From positions 1 through 48,352 of the forward strand of contig CACZXF010000013.1 of NCBI GenBank assembly GCA_902785105.1: a DNA stretch of 48,352 nt, written 5' to 3'. Position numbers and translations under genes: made by a program. Numbering within the stretch: the stretch's first letter is position 1; every line of letters starts with the position of its first letter. Of the stretch, positions 17,070 to 26,452 are shown one piece after another. Under the pieces are notes generated by a model. The model saw nothing but the letters and a program-made list of their open reading frames with translations. It made no database searches and was not told the origin of the DNA. Source of the stretch: an uncultured Eubacteriales bacterium. GTDB lineage: Bacteria > Bacillota > Clostridia > Christensenellales > Aristaeellaceae.

Positions 17070-17924
17070 ATGATGATGAACAAGGCCTTTCTGACGGTGG
17101 ACCTGGAGGAATGGTATCACCTCGATTACCTGGACACGGACACCTGTCGGGATACCGGCGTCCGCGTGCTGCCGCAGATCTTCGATTTTCTGGATATGCT
17201 GGACGACGAGGGCGTGAAGGCGACCTTTTTCTGCGTGGGCGAAATCGCCGAGGAGAACGCGGACATTCTCCGGGAGATCGTCCGCCGTGGCCATGCCATC
17301 GGGTGTCACGGCTGGGATCACACGCTGCTGACGGACAAATCCGTGGAGCAGTTTGTCGAGGAGACCCGGAAGGCCCGGGCGGCCATCGAGGAAGCGGCGG
17401 GGACGAAGGTCGTCGGCTACCGCGCCTCCTGCTTCACCATGGAGCGGGACAAGCTGGACGCCCTCGAGGCGCTGGGCTTCCGATATGATTCCAGTAAGAT
17501 CCGCTTCGCTCAGCATCCGCTGTATCGCAATCTCGATCTGACGGGCTTTGACAATGTCGAGGACCTGGTCTATGTCCGGGAGGGATTTTCGGAATATGAG
17601 ATCCCCACGCTGGATATCATGAAATATTCCATCCCTATATCCGGGGGCGGCTATCTGAGGCTGTTCCCCTTCTGGCTGCTGCGCCTGTTGCTGGGAAAGT
17701 ACGCGAAAAGGCATGAGAATTTCACGATATACGTCCATCCCTTCGAGCTGACGCCCACGAAACTGCCCCTGCCGAAGGATTTGGGGGTTGGCACCAAATT
17801 CCGCTGTCTCGTCGGGCGGCGGGGCAATCTGAAGAAGCTGCGCCAGGTGATTCGCTGGCTCAAGCGGCGTGGCGCGCGGCTGATCACACTGGAACAGGAT
17901 CGGAAGGAGCGTGGGCTGGCATGA
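17070..17924 (+). CDS. Polysaccharide deacetylase (NodB homology) family protein
   Basis: A 284-residue (or 282 from a later Met) carbohydrate esterase 4-type protein that would remove acetyl groups from a glycan. NodB motifs: TVDLEEW (catalytic/metal Asp D11), HGWDH (metal His pair, about 74-78), GYRASCFT (motif 3 Arg) and the later HPFEL. No signal peptide or membrane helix, so it is probably cytoplasmic or acts on a lipid-linked precursor. The family member type with DLEEW resembles deacetylases found inside exopolysaccharide gene clusters. Three consecutive ATGs (17070, 17073, and one codon on) follow GTGAGGA. Its stop overlaps the next start in an ATGA, implying translational coupling with the SDR/ATP-grasp fusion. 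Confidence 0.85.
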   Translation: MMMNKAFLTVDLEEWYHLDYLDTDTCRDTGVRVLPQIFDFLDMLDDEGVKATFFCVGEIAEENADILREIVRRGHAIGCHGWDHTLLTDKSVEQFVEETRKARAAIEEAAGTKVVGYRASCFTMERDKLDALEALGFRYDSSKIRFAQHPLYRNLDLTGFDNVEDLVYVREGFSEYEIPTLDIMKYSIPISGGGYLRLFPFWLLRLLLGKYAKRHENFTIYVHPFELTPTKLPLPKDLGVGTKFRCLVGRRGNLKKLRQVIRWLKRRGARLITLEQDRKERGLA

Positions 17925-19984
17925 GTCGTGTCATACTGCTCACCGGCACGTCGGGGATGCTGGGGAGCCGCGCGGCGGAGGCGCTCTGTTCGCGGGGCTT
18001 CAAGGTCATCGGCGTGGACCTCGGGATGCCGGCCTGTCATCACGTCAATTATACCCATGTGCGCTGCGACCTGACCCAGCCGGACGACGTGGCGGCGCTG
18101 TTCGACGTCTACCCCTCGGACCGGGTGGTCCATCTGGCCGCGCTGGCCCATGTCACCGGGGAGACCGATCTGAGCTGGAACCGCTATTTCCGTATCAACG
18201 TGCTCATCAGTCAGCACATCTTTGAAAACGCGGCCCGGCGGCATATCCCCGTGTTCTTTGCCAGCACCGTGGATGTTTACGGCATACAAAAGGAGCTCAT
18301 CACCGAGGCTGTTGAGCCCGCACCCGTGGGCAGCTACGCGAGATCCAAATTGGAGGCCGAGAACCGTCTTATCCAGTTGATGGGCGACACGCCGCATATG
18401 ATCGCCCGGTTCTGCCCCATTTACAGCGACGAGGACTGCCACGACATATTAAAGCGCTGCTATGTGAAATACCCCGCCATGGCCTTCCGGGTCGGGGGCG
18501 GGACGGAATACCGCTTTCTGGACATCGACCGCGCGGTGGAGACCATCTGCGCTTGGGCGAGTCGCGACGAAGCACCCACCGGCGTCGTGAACATCGGCGA
18601 CGCCATGACCGTCAATTCCGCTGACGTCATCGCCGCCCGCGGCGCAGGGAGCACGATCTGCCTGCCGGAATTCACGCGGGGGCTGGGAACTGGCCTGGCA
18701 CGGCTGTTCCCGAAGATGCTTCGACTGAACGTCAACAAGGTCTTGAAGCCCCAGCGGTTCGACCTCGCCGCGGGTGAGCGCTTCCTCGAGGGGGGCGACC
18801 CCTCCCCCATCCCGCCCCGTTCCGCCGACCTGCGAGGCGTGCGGGTGCTGCTGCTTGAGGGGTTCGCGCGGCAGAACATGGCGCTGATGCCGGCGCTGAA
18901 AGCGCTGGGCTGTCATCTGACCACCTACAACGCCAGCAAGCTGGACGTGGGCTATGCCTCCCGCTGGCCGGATGTAAAGCTCATAGAATACTGGAACCGG
19001 GAGGACGCCGACAGCTCCTTTGCCGCGCTGATGAAGGTGCTGGAAAAGGGGCATTACGATGTGGTCATACCGATGACGGACTTCTCCGCACGGTTGCTCT
19101 CCGACCACATTGATGAGATACGGCACTTCGCAGAGCCCGCGGTGAATCCGCCAGAGGTGTTCTACAAGGCGGCGGACAAACAGGCCACCATGCGGGCCTG
19201 CGCGGAGGCGGGCATTCCCTGCCCCCATACCATCTACGACATGGGGAGCGTTGAGCAGATACTCGAAGCGGGGATGCCCTTCCCCTTCATCATCAAGCCG
19301 AGGATGGGCTACGGCTCCATCGGCTTCCACGTCATCCAGAATGAACAGCAGCTTCGGGAGGTCTTCGATAATACAGTGCAGCGGTTCGGGCCGGTGGTGG
19401 TACAGGACTACATTCCCCAGACGGGCAAGCAGTACAAGTGCGAGGTGTTCCTGGACGCCGACGGACAGCCGAAGAGCGCCGTGGTGTTCGACAAGACCCG
19501 CTGGTATCCCGTGGACGGCGGCTCCACCTGCTGCAGCACCACGGTTCACCGCCCGGACATCGCCGGAAACTGCATACGACTGCTGCAATCCATGGGCTGG
19601 CGGGGCTACGGGGACGTGGACCTGATCGAGGACCCGCGGGACGGGCTGGCGAAGGTCATGGAGATCAACCCCCGGATCACCGCCTGCGTGAAAATATGCT
19701 TTCTGGCCGGGGTGGACTTCGCCCGGCAGATCTTAGAGCTGCGCACTGGCAGGCCCGTGACCGCTTATACGGATTACAGGGACGGCGCGTGCCTGCGCTA
19801 TATGCACACGGATCTGCTGTGGTTCCTGCAATCCAAGGATCGGTTCAAAGCGCGGCCGAGCTGGTTCAGTTTCCGCAACACAGCGGATCAAATCTTTTCA
19901 TTGAAGGACCCCTGGCCCTGGTTCACCTATACCATACAGGGCGTTAAGAAGCGCAGGGCGGAGATGGAGAAACGGAAGCGATAA
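17921..19984 (+). CDS. Fusion protein: NAD-dependent epimerase/dehydratase (SDR) plus ATP-grasp ligase
   Basis: A 687-residue two-domain protein. Residues about 4-280 are an extended SDR: TGTSGMLG (8-15, nucleotide-binding), HLAALAHV, and the catalytic YARSK (Y138, K142). Residues about 310-687 are an ATP-grasp ligase: a pre-ATP-grasp Rossmann-like part (VRVLLLEGFARQNMALMPAL), then DKQATMRACAEAGIPCP, PFIIKPRMGYGSIG (phosphate/ATP lysine), VVQDYIPQTGKQY and EINPRITACVK with the Mg-binding Glu/Asn. The length fits one full copy of each domain with no stop or frameshift between. Such a pair would modify a nucleotide sugar and then join a carboxylate to an amine. I know no characterised protein with this architecture. 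Neighbours (deacetylase, glycosyltransferase, UppP) point to a surface glycan. Confidence 0.85.
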   Translation: MSRVILLTGTSGMLGSRAAEALCSRGFKVIGVDLGMPACHHVNYTHVRCDLTQPDDVAALFDVYPSDRVVHLAALAHVTGETDLSWNRYFRINVLISQHIFENAARRHIPVFFASTVDVYGIQKELITEAVEPAPVGSYARSKLEAENRLIQLMGDTPHMIARFCPIYSDEDCHDILKRCYVKYPAMAFRVGGGTEYRFLDIDRAVETICAWASRDEAPTGVVNIGDAMTVNSADVIAARGAGSTICLPEFTRGLGTGLARLFPKMLRLNVNKVLKPQRFDLAAGERFLEGGDPSPIPPRSADLRGVRVLLLEGFARQNMALMPALKALGCHLTTYNASKLDVGYASRWPDVKLIEYWNREDADSSFAALMKVLEKGHYDVVIPMTDFSARLLSDHIDEIRHFAEPAVNPPEVFYKAADKQATMRACAEAGIPCPHTIYDMGSVEQILEAGMPFPFIIKPRMGYGSIGFHVIQNEQQLREVFDNTVQRFGPVVVQDYIPQTGKQYKCEVFLDADGQPKSAVVFDKTRWYPVDGGSTCCSTTVHRPDIAGNCIRLLQSMGWRGYGDVDLIEDPRDGLAKVMEINPRITACVKICFLAGVDFARQILELRTGRPVTAYTDYRDGACLRYMHTDLLWFLQSKDRFKARPSWFSFRNTADQIFSLKDPWPWFTYTIQGVKKRRAEMEKRKR

Positions 19985-20019
19985 GGAACAGAAGGGATCT
20001 TTCGGCTGTTTACGCCACG

Positions 20020-20044
20020 TGACAAATCCCTGTATTTCTATAAA
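20020..20044 (+). promoter_or_regulatory. Second copy of the TGACAAATCC intergenic motif
   Basis: A 25-base block beginning TGACAAATCC that matches 3239-3263 at 21 positions. It lies in the 96-base spacer before the glycosyltransferase gene. No clear promoter hexamers are linked to it. Confidence 0.35.
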
Positions 20045-20080
20045 CACGGAACTTCATTCTTTCCCAAAGGAGAAGCGGCC

Positions 20081-20938
20081 ATGGCCGATATAACCGCGAT
20101 CATATTGACGCGCAACGAAGAGAAGAACATTGAACGCTGTCTGCAATCCATACGGGACCTTTGCCGGCGCATGGTGGTGGTGGACTGTGGGTCCACGGAT
20201 AGGACCGTGGAACTGGCGAAGGCCAACGGCGGCGAGGTGTATTTCCACGAATTTGAATACTATGCGAAGCAGTTCAACTGGGGGCTGGACAACGGCAGCA
20301 TTGACACCCAATGGGTCATCCGCATCGACGCCGATGAGCAGTTCCCCCCGGAGCTGTGCGCGGAGATCGAGCGGGAGTGCGCCGCCCACGCGGAGGACGA
20401 CGTCAACGGCATGACGATGGAGGCCACCTACTTCTTCCTGGGCCGCGCTCTGACCCACGGAAGCAAGAAGCGCAAGCTGATGGTTTTCAAGCGCGGCATC
20501 GGCCGCATTGAGGACCGGAGGCGGGACGCCCATACCATACTCTCAGAGGGGCGGAGCATCTCCTTAAAGCACAACTTCCTCCACTACGACTTCAAGGACC
20601 TGGACAACTTCATCGGCCGCTACAACTGGTACGCCACCCGTGAGGCCATGGATTACATGGACTATAAACATGGCAAGCGGGACGCCGACACCGACGACCC
20701 CGAGATCCGGCGCAAGCGCGGGAAAAAGTACGGCGTATACTACAGATTTCCCAAGTTTCTCCGGGCCTTCCTCTGGTTCATCGTCAACTATATCTTTCGG
20801 GGCGGGTTCCTGGACGGCAAGGAGGGCTTTATCTACCATGTGCTATCCTCCTTCTGGTATCGCTTTGTGGTGGACGCGAAGATCTACGAATATGAGCACG
20901 GCAAGGCGTTTGAGGCGCTGAAAGCCTACCAACATTAA
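20081..20938 (+). CDS. Glycosyltransferase family 2
   Basis: A 285-residue GT-A fold enzyme. The N-terminus ITAIILTRNEEKNIERCL is the family 2 nucleotide-sugar site, VVDCGSTDRT follows, and RIDADE (about residue 82) contains the DxD metal motif. The C-terminal part (FLHYDFKDLDNFIGRYNWYA, LWFIVNYIFRGGFLDGKEGF) is like the WaaE/KdtX-type branch of GT2, which often adds a hexose to a surface glycan and associates with the membrane through a C-terminal amphipathic region. AAAGGAGAAG precedes the ATG. It fits with the upstream deacetylase and SDR/ATP-grasp genes as a glycan assembly set. Confidence 0.88.
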   Translation: MADITAIILTRNEEKNIERCLQSIRDLCRRMVVVDCGSTDRTVELAKANGGEVYFHEFEYYAKQFNWGLDNGSIDTQWVIRIDADEQFPPELCAEIERECAAHAEDDVNGMTMEATYFFLGRALTHGSKKRKLMVFKRGIGRIEDRRRDAHTILSEGRSISLKHNFLHYDFKDLDNFIGRYNWYATREAMDYMDYKHGKRDADTDDPEIRRKRGKKYGVYYRFPKFLRAFLWFIVNYIFRGGFLDGKEGFIYHVLSSFWYRFVVDAKIYEYEHGKAFEALKAYQH

Positions 20939-20952
20939 TGAGGGTCTAAAAC

Positions 20953-21831
20953 ATGCACTTTGTCGATGCGAAGGGACTATTGACAGGCGGCGGCGGATAT
21001 TATGGCATGAACATCTATCGCGGCTGCTCCCACGGCTGTATCTATTGCGACAGCCGGAGCCGGTGCTATCAGTTCACCCATCCCTTTGAGGACATAGAGG
21101 TGAAGCGGAACGCGCCGGAGCTGCTGGAGCTGGCGTTGAGGTCGAAGCGCCGCCGGTGCATGATCGGCACGGGGTCCATGTCCGATCCCTACATGCACTG
21201 TGAGGAGCGTCTGCGGCTGACCCGACGGTGTCTGGAAATCATACACAAATACGGCTTCGGCGCGGCGATACAGACGAAATCCGACCGGATACTACTGGAC
21301 ATCGATCTGCTGGACGCCATCAATCAGAAGGCAAAATGTGTGGTACAGGTGACGCTGACGACATTCGATGAAAAGCTCTGCAAAATCGTGGAGCCGAACG
21401 TCTGCGCCACAGGGCGGCGGATTGAGGTTTTGGAGGCCATGCGGGACAGGGGAATTCCCACCGTCGTGTGGCTTACGCCCATACTCCCGTTCATCAACGA
21501 TACGGAGGAGAACATCTCCGCCATATTAAAAGAATGTGTCCGCGTCAGCGTGAAGGGCATCATATGCTTTGACATGGGGCTTACCCTGCGGGAGGGCGAC
21601 CGGGAATACTATTACGCGGCCCTGGACCGGCATTTTCCCGGACTGAAGGCGCGGTACATCGAGCGGTACGGCAACGCCTACATGCTGCCGAGTCCAAACA
21701 GTGAACCGCTGATGGCGCTGTTTCACAAAAACTGCGCGGCGCACGGCATCATGGATGACCCGGAGGACTGCTTCCGGTACATGCGCGAGCTGCCGGAGCG
21801 GTATTCGCAAATGAGCATATTTGATCTATAA
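20953..21831 (+). CDS. Radical SAM protein, SPL family
   Basis: A 292-residue radical SAM enzyme. The cluster-binding cysteines are C25, C29 and C32 in GCSHGCIYCDSR. GTGSMSDPYMHCE and VQVTLTTFDEKL match the SPL-type (spore photoproduct lyase-like) SAM proteins often annotated SplB-like or DUF1848-adjacent. It lacks the extra conserved cysteine region I would need to call a true spore photoproduct lyase. The gene starts 14 bases after the glycosyltransferase stop with a weak GAGGG site. Natural substrate unknown. Confidence 0.82.
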   Translation: MHFVDAKGLLTGGGGYYGMNIYRGCSHGCIYCDSRSRCYQFTHPFEDIEVKRNAPELLELALRSKRRRCMIGTGSMSDPYMHCEERLRLTRRCLEIIHKYGFGAAIQTKSDRILLDIDLLDAINQKAKCVVQVTLTTFDEKLCKIVEPNVCATGRRIEVLEAMRDRGIPTVVWLTPILPFINDTEENISAILKECVRVSVKGIICFDMGLTLREGDREYYYAALDRHFPGLKARYIERYGNAYMLPSPNSEPLMALFHKNCAAHGIMDDPEDCFRYMRELPERYSQMSIFDL

Positions 21832-21846
21832 CTGGGGGTAATCATC

Positions 21847-22710
21847 ATGAATTTTATTGAGATCCTGAAGGCGATGCTCTTCGGCGTCGTGGAGGGCATC
21901 ACCGAATGGCTGCCGGTGTCCAGCACGGGACACATGATACTGCTGAACGAGCTCATGCCCCTTCAGGTGTCGGAGGAGTTTTACGGACTGTTCGAGGTGG
22001 TCATACAGTTGGGCGCCATCATGGCGGTGCTGATGATCTACTGGAACAACATCTGGCCCTTCGGAAAGAAGAACAACAAGCATCCCATGGCGGAGGAGGG
22101 CATACTCTCCTGGGTCAAGTGGGACAAGATCGAGCTGTGGCTCAAGATCCTGGTGGCCTGCGTGCCCGCCGCCATCGTGGGCATACTGTTCGACGACATA
22201 CTGGACGAGCTGTTTTACGGCCCGGTATGCGTGGCCGTCATGCTGATACTGGTGGGCGCGGCGTTCATCGTCATCGAGACGCTGAACGCGGGCAAGAAGC
22301 CGACCATCAAAAAGCTGAGCAAGCTGGACTATAAGACCGCCGCGTTCATCGGCCTGTTCCAGCTCATCGCGGCCATCTTCCCCGGCACCTCCCGTTCCGG
22401 TGCGACCATCGTGGGCGCTCTGCTGCTGGGCGTTTCCCGGAAGGTAGGCACGGAGTTCACCTTCTACCTCGCCATTCCCGTCATGGCCGGGGCCAGCCTC
22501 TTGAAGATCATCAAGTACGATATGCCCATCTCCGGGGATGAGTTCGTGCTGCTGGTGGTGGGGATGCTGGTGGCCTACGCCGTGTCCATGCTGGTCATCC
22601 GCCGGCTGGTGGACTACATCAAGACCCACGATTTCAAGCTCTTCGGCTGGTATCGCATCGCGCTGGGTATCGTGGTACTGGCTTACTTCATGCTGGCGGG
22701 CAAGCTGTGA
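21847..22710 (+). CDS. uppP: Undecaprenyl-diphosphatase UppP (BacA family)
   Basis: A 287-residue polytopic membrane enzyme that dephosphorylates undecaprenyl diphosphate, recycling the lipid carrier for peptidoglycan and other wall glycans; it also gives bacitracin tolerance. The two signature motifs are both present: VEGITEWLPVSSTGHM (about 16-31) and FPGTSRSGATI (about 178-188). Length and the pattern of about eight hydrophobic helices fit the family. GGGGG lies about 10 bases before the ATG. It follows the radical SAM gene by 15 bases and ends at a clear terminator, so it closes the 17-22.7 kb transcription unit, where a carrier-lipid phosphatase suits neighbouring glycan genes. Confidence 0.95.
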   Translation: MNFIEILKAMLFGVVEGITEWLPVSSTGHMILLNELMPLQVSEEFYGLFEVVIQLGAIMAVLMIYWNNIWPFGKKNNKHPMAEEGILSWVKWDKIELWLKILVACVPAAIVGILFDDILDELFYGPVCVAVMLILVGAAFIVIETLNAGKKPTIKKLSKLDYKTAAFIGLFQLIAAIFPGTSRSGATIVGALLLGVSRKVGTEFTFYLAIPVMAGASLLKIIKYDMPISGDEFVLLVVGMLVAYAVSMLVIRRLVDYIKTHDFKLFGWYRIALGIVVLAYFMLAGKL

Positions 22711-22716
22711 TGAACG

Positions 22717-22750
22717 TGGAGAGTGGTGAAGCCGCCACTCTCCATTTTAT
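22717..22750 (+). terminator. Rho-independent terminator after uppP
   Basis: TGGAGAGTGG (22717-22726) pairs with CCACTCTCCA (22735-22744), with an 8-base loop, and is followed by TTTTATT. Confidence 0.85.
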
Positions 22751-22774
22751 TGACAAAAGCGGGGAGGTCATCCC

Positions 22775-25700
22775 ATGACGAAATGGACGGACGAGCAGCT
22801 CAGGGCCATCGAGGCGCGGGGCGGGAACGTACTGCTCTCGGCGGCGGCAGGGTCGGGCAAGACCACGGTGCTGGTGGAGCGTGTGTTGCGGCTGATCACG
22901 GAGGCTGGGGCGGAGGTGGACCGTATGCTGGTGGTCACCTTCACCCGGGCGGCGGCGTCAGACATGCGCTCGAAACTCTCGCGGGCGCTGGCCGAGCGGG
23001 CCGCCCAGGGCGACGTCCGCTGCCGGGAACAGCTCATGCGGCTGGACCGGGCCAGCATCACCACGCTCCACGCCTTCTGCGCCGACTTTCTGCGCACCAA
23101 TTTCGAGGCCGCGAGGATCGATCCCGCCTTTCGCATACTGGACGACGCCGTCGTGGCACGCCTGCGGGGCGAGGCCATGGACGAGGCGCTGGAGCAGGCT
23201 TACGCGGGGGATGCAGCGCAGACCGAAGTCGGGAATACTCAGTACAATCCCGACCAAAGTCTGTTGATGCTTGACTATGGCCGCGGCCCCTCCGGCGTTC
23301 GCGCGGCGGCAGAGCTGCTGTTCAAGTGCATGGAGGAACGTCCCGACCCCGTGTCGTGGCTGGAGAGGGCGTCAGCGTGCGATGAGGACCTGCTGCAAAT
23401 GTGGCAGGATGAATTGAAGGACGCGGCCCGGCGGAACATCGGCAGCGCCATCGTGCAGCTCAGGCAGGCGATCCAGGTGGTCGGCTGTCCGCTTCACTAT
23501 GAAAACGCCATCGCCGGGGACATCGAAGCGCTGACAGAGATGCGGGCGCTGGATGAATACGACGCCCTATATCGTGCCCTGTCCGCCTTCAAACTCACCA
23601 CGCCCCGGGGACGGCTGACAGACACGGACCCCGTGGCCGTGGACACCGTGAAAGCGCTTCGGGATGCCGCCAAGAAGACCTATCAAGGAGCGCGCATATT
23701 GCAATTGCCCCTGCTGACGGCACAGGAGGACGCCCACGCGCTGTCCTTCCAGATCAAGACCCTGGCCAGCATCGCCATGAAAGCCGGGGAGCTTTACGAG
23801 GCGAAGAAAGCCGAGCAGGCGGGGCTGACCTACGCGGATTTGGAGCACAGGACCCTCTCCGCCGTGCGCGACCCGGACGTGGCGAAGCTGGCGCGGGAAA
23901 AGTATGATTACATCTTTGTGGATGAGTATCAGGACACCTCCGACATACAGGAGGCGCTGATCCAGTCCATCTGCCGCCCGGACAACCTGTTCATGGTGGG
24001 CGACGTGAAGCAGTCCATCTACCGGTTCCGCCTGGCGGAACCCCGGCTGTTTCTGGAAAAATACAACGCCTACGGAAGCGGTAAGGGTGGCATGCTGCTG
24101 CCGCTGACCCGGAATTTCCGGTCCCGAAAGGGTATACTGGACTTCGTCAACATGGTCTTTGAACGTGCCATGACCGGCGGCGATTCGGAGATCATCTATG
24201 ACCGGTTGGCACGGCTGAACCCTGGCCGGGAGGACGCGGGCCGGGGAAACGTGCCGGACGTACACATCCGCATCATCCATTCGGATTCGGGAGATGAGAG
24301 CGACGAGGCCATCGAGGAACTCAAAGGCGCGGAGGCCGAGGGGATGCTCATCGCCCGGACTATCCGACACATGATGGCAAGGGACGAAAATCTGTGTTAT
24401 CGGGATTTCGCCATACTGACCCGCTCCAAGGCCGCGCCCTTCTCCGCCATGATGCCGATTCTTTTGGCCGAGGGGATTCCCGCCTATGCCGACGGCGCGA
24501 CGGGCTTTTACGAGTCGCTGGAGATCGCCTGGACGCTTTCGATGCTGCGGCTCATCGCCAACCGGCGGCTGGACGTGGCGCTGATCGGTGTGCTTCGGAG
24601 CGCGGTGGTGGGGCTGAACGCCGACGCGCTGGCGCGCATCCGGGTGGCATATCCGGAGGTCCCCTATTGCGACGCGGCGCTGGCCTACGCCCATGAGCAG
24701 GGCGACGGGATTTCAGAAAAACTGAAGCACTTCTTCGGGCTCTATGAAAGCTGGCGTGTCAAGTGCGGGGCCATTCCCATGGGCGAGTTTTTGCGGCTGG
24801 TGCTGGATGAGAGCGGCTTTTACACCTATGTGGGAGCGCTGCCGGGCGGCGGTCAGCGGCAGGCCAATCTGGACCTGCTGGTGGCCTCGGCGGGGAGCTT
24901 TGACCGGGAGCAGTCCGGTTCGCTGACCCGCTTTCTGCAATACACCGAGCACCTGCGGGCCAAGGGCGACGGCGACGCGGCCCACCTGCTGGGCGAAAAT
25001 GACGACGTGGTGCGGATGATGACCATCCACAAGTCCAAGGGTCTGGAATTCAAGGTGGTCTTTGGGGCGCAGCTTGCGAAGAAATACCGGGTAGAAAAGA
25101 CCTCCGCGCCGCTGGTGGCCCACCGGGACCTGGGCGTGGGGATGCAGTACATCGACCCGGAACTGCGTTCGCGGCGGCTGACGCTGCCTCAGGCGGCCAT
25201 CATCGAGCGTCAGAAGCGGGAGGACGCCGCCGAGGAGTTGCGCATACTCTATGTGCTGCTGACCCGGGCGAAGGAAAAGCTGGTGCTGGTGGGCACGGTG
25301 AAGGAACAGGACAAGGCGGAGAAGCGCTGGCTGGCGCTGTCCGACATGCCCTTCGCGGCGACGAACCATCTGGACGTGGTGATGGCGGCCCGCATGGCGG
25401 CGGAGACGGACGGTACGGATACCTGTTCCACGCTGAAATGGGTCTCTCCCGCCGCGCTGCGGCAAGTGGTCGCCTCAGAGACCGTCACCGGCGCGGCGGC
25501 ACTGGAGCGCATCATGGAGAATACCGCCGACTATGTGCGGGAACCCCTCAGGGCGGAGATGGCCTGGCAGTATCCCGCGCCGGCGGGGGCGAAGAATCCC
25601 CTGAAGCTGACGGCCTCGGGGCTGATTCGGGAGCTGGAGGGGCCGGAGGAGCTGCCCGCGCTGTCGGAGCGCCCTCAGTTCCTGGCGGACGACGCAAAGC

Positions 25701-26242
25701 ACATGACCGGCGCGGAACGGGGCACGGCATACCATCGCGCCATGCAGCTCATGGACCTGCGGGCGCTGGACGGCCTGTCCGGTGCGACGCTGGAGACGGC
25801 GGTGGAGGCCCAGCTCGACAGCTTTGCCTTAAAGCGGCTGATGAGCGCTGCCCAGAGGGAGGTCATCCTCAGCAAAAAGATGTCCCGCTTTCTGGAGGGC
25901 CCCATGGGGCTGCGCCTTCGGGCCTCCAAAGAGGTGCGTCGGGAATGGCCCTTCAACGTGCGCCTCCGGGTATCCGAAGCGCTGACCACTGCGGAGTCCG
26001 ACCGCTTTGACGAGAGCGCCCCCCTGCTGGTACAGGGCACCATCGACTGCTGCTTCATGGAGGATGGGCAGTGGGTCCTGCTGGACTACAAGACCGATCA
26101 GGAGCAGGATCAGGATGTACTCAGGGCTCACTACAAAAGCCAGCTCAGCCTCTACGCCCTGGCGCTGGAGCGCATCACCGGCATAGCAGTGAAGGAACGA
26201 ACGCTCTGTCTGATCGGGCAGGGAAAGACCATTGAGGTTTGA
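22775..26242 (+). CDS. addA: ATP-dependent helicase/nuclease subunit A (AddA)
   Basis: An 1155-residue UvrD/Rep-type helicase with a C-terminal nuclease, the A subunit of the AddAB enzyme that processes double-strand breaks for recombination in Bacillota. Motifs: Walker A AAAGSGKTT (23-31), VVTFTRAAASDM, DEYQDT (about 383-388, motif II), GDVKQSIYRFR (motif III), MTIHKSKGLEF (motif V) and YVLLTRAKEKL (motif VI). The RecB-family nuclease core GTIDCCF ... WVLLDYKTD is intact near the C-terminus. It is slightly shorter than typical AddA (about 1200-1240). GGGGAGG precedes the ATG by 9 bases. The usual upstream partner addB is absent: the gene before it is uppP, separated by a terminator, so addB must be elsewhere or missing. 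Confidence 0.93.
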   Translation: MTKWTDEQLRAIEARGGNVLLSAAAGSGKTTVLVERVLRLITEAGAEVDRMLVVTFTRAAASDMRSKLSRALAERAAQGDVRCREQLMRLDRASITTLHAFCADFLRTNFEAARIDPAFRILDDAVVARLRGEAMDEALEQAYAGDAAQTEVGNTQYNPDQSLLMLDYGRGPSGVRAAAELLFKCMEERPDPVSWLERASACDEDLLQMWQDELKDAARRNIGSAIVQLRQAIQVVGCPLHYENAIAGDIEALTEMRALDEYDALYRALSAFKLTTPRGRLTDTDPVAVDTVKALRDAAKKTYQGARILQLPLLTAQEDAHALSFQIKTLASIAMKAGELYEAKKAEQAGLTYADLEHRTLSAVRDPDVAKLAREKYDYIFVDEYQDTSDIQEALIQSICRPDNLFMVGDVKQSIYRFRLAEPRLFLEKYNAYGSGKGGMLLPLTRNFRSRKGILDFVNMVFERAMTGGDSEIIYDRLARLNPGREDAGRGNVPDVHIRIIHSDSGDESDEAIEELKGAEAEGMLIARTIRHMMARDENLCYRDFAILTRSKAAPFSAMMPILLAEGIPAYADGATGFYESLEIAWTLSMLRLIANRRLDVALIGVLRSAVVGLNADALARIRVAYPEVPYCDAALAYAHEQGDGISEKLKHFFGLYESWRVKCGAIPMGEFLRLVLDESGFYTYVGALPGGGQRQANLDLLVASAGSFDREQSGSLTRFLQYTEHLRAKGDGDAAHLLGENDDVVRMMTIHKSKGLEFKVVFGAQLAKKYRVEKTSAPLVAHRDLGVGMQYIDPELRSRRLTLPQAAIIERQKREDAAEELRILYVLLTRAKEKLVLVGTVKEQDKAEKRWLALSDMPFAATNHLDVVMAARMAAETDGTDTCSTLKWVSPAALRQVVASETVTGAAALERIMENTADYVREPLRAEMAWQYPAPAGAKNPLKLTASGLIRELEGPEELPALSERPQFLADDAKHMTGAERGTAYHRAMQLMDLRALDGLSGATLETAVEAQLDSFALKRLMSAAQREVILSKKMSRFLEGPMGLRLRASKEVRREWPFNVRLRVSEALTTAESDRFDESAPLLVQGTIDCCFMEDGQWVLLDYKTDQEQDQDVLRAHYKSQLSLYALALERITGIAVKERTLCLIGQGKTIEV

Positions 26243-26282
26243 TTTGCTTTGCAAATAGAAGTTTATCGGGGAATCAAACCAA

Positions 26283-26365
26283 CCCTGTAGGGGTGCCGTT
26301 TCGGCGCCCGCCCTCTGTGTGACGGTACGTTCTATCGGGCGGGCGGCGCAACGCTGCCCCTACAG
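26283..26365. repeat. REPIN-like double hairpin repeat, full copy
   Basis: About 83 bases built of two facing hairpins: one at 26291-26309 (GGGTGCCG-TTT-CGGCGCCC, one G:T pair) and one at 26341-26359 (GGGCGGCG-CAA-CGCTGCCC). The outer ends are inverted repeats, CTGTAGGGG and CCCCTACAG. The whole unit aligns with the reverse complement of 29134-29211, differing mainly in the central spacer. It lies in the 316-base gap after addA, which otherwise shows only a small ATTTGC/GCAAAT dyad at its start. Confidence 0.85.
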
Positions 26366-26452
26366 AAAAGCGGTAAACTCCTATTTTAAGATTTCGCGAC
26401 AGCGCTTTATTTCTTAAAAATCATCGTGCTATAATAGCTTCACCGTGTGGCG

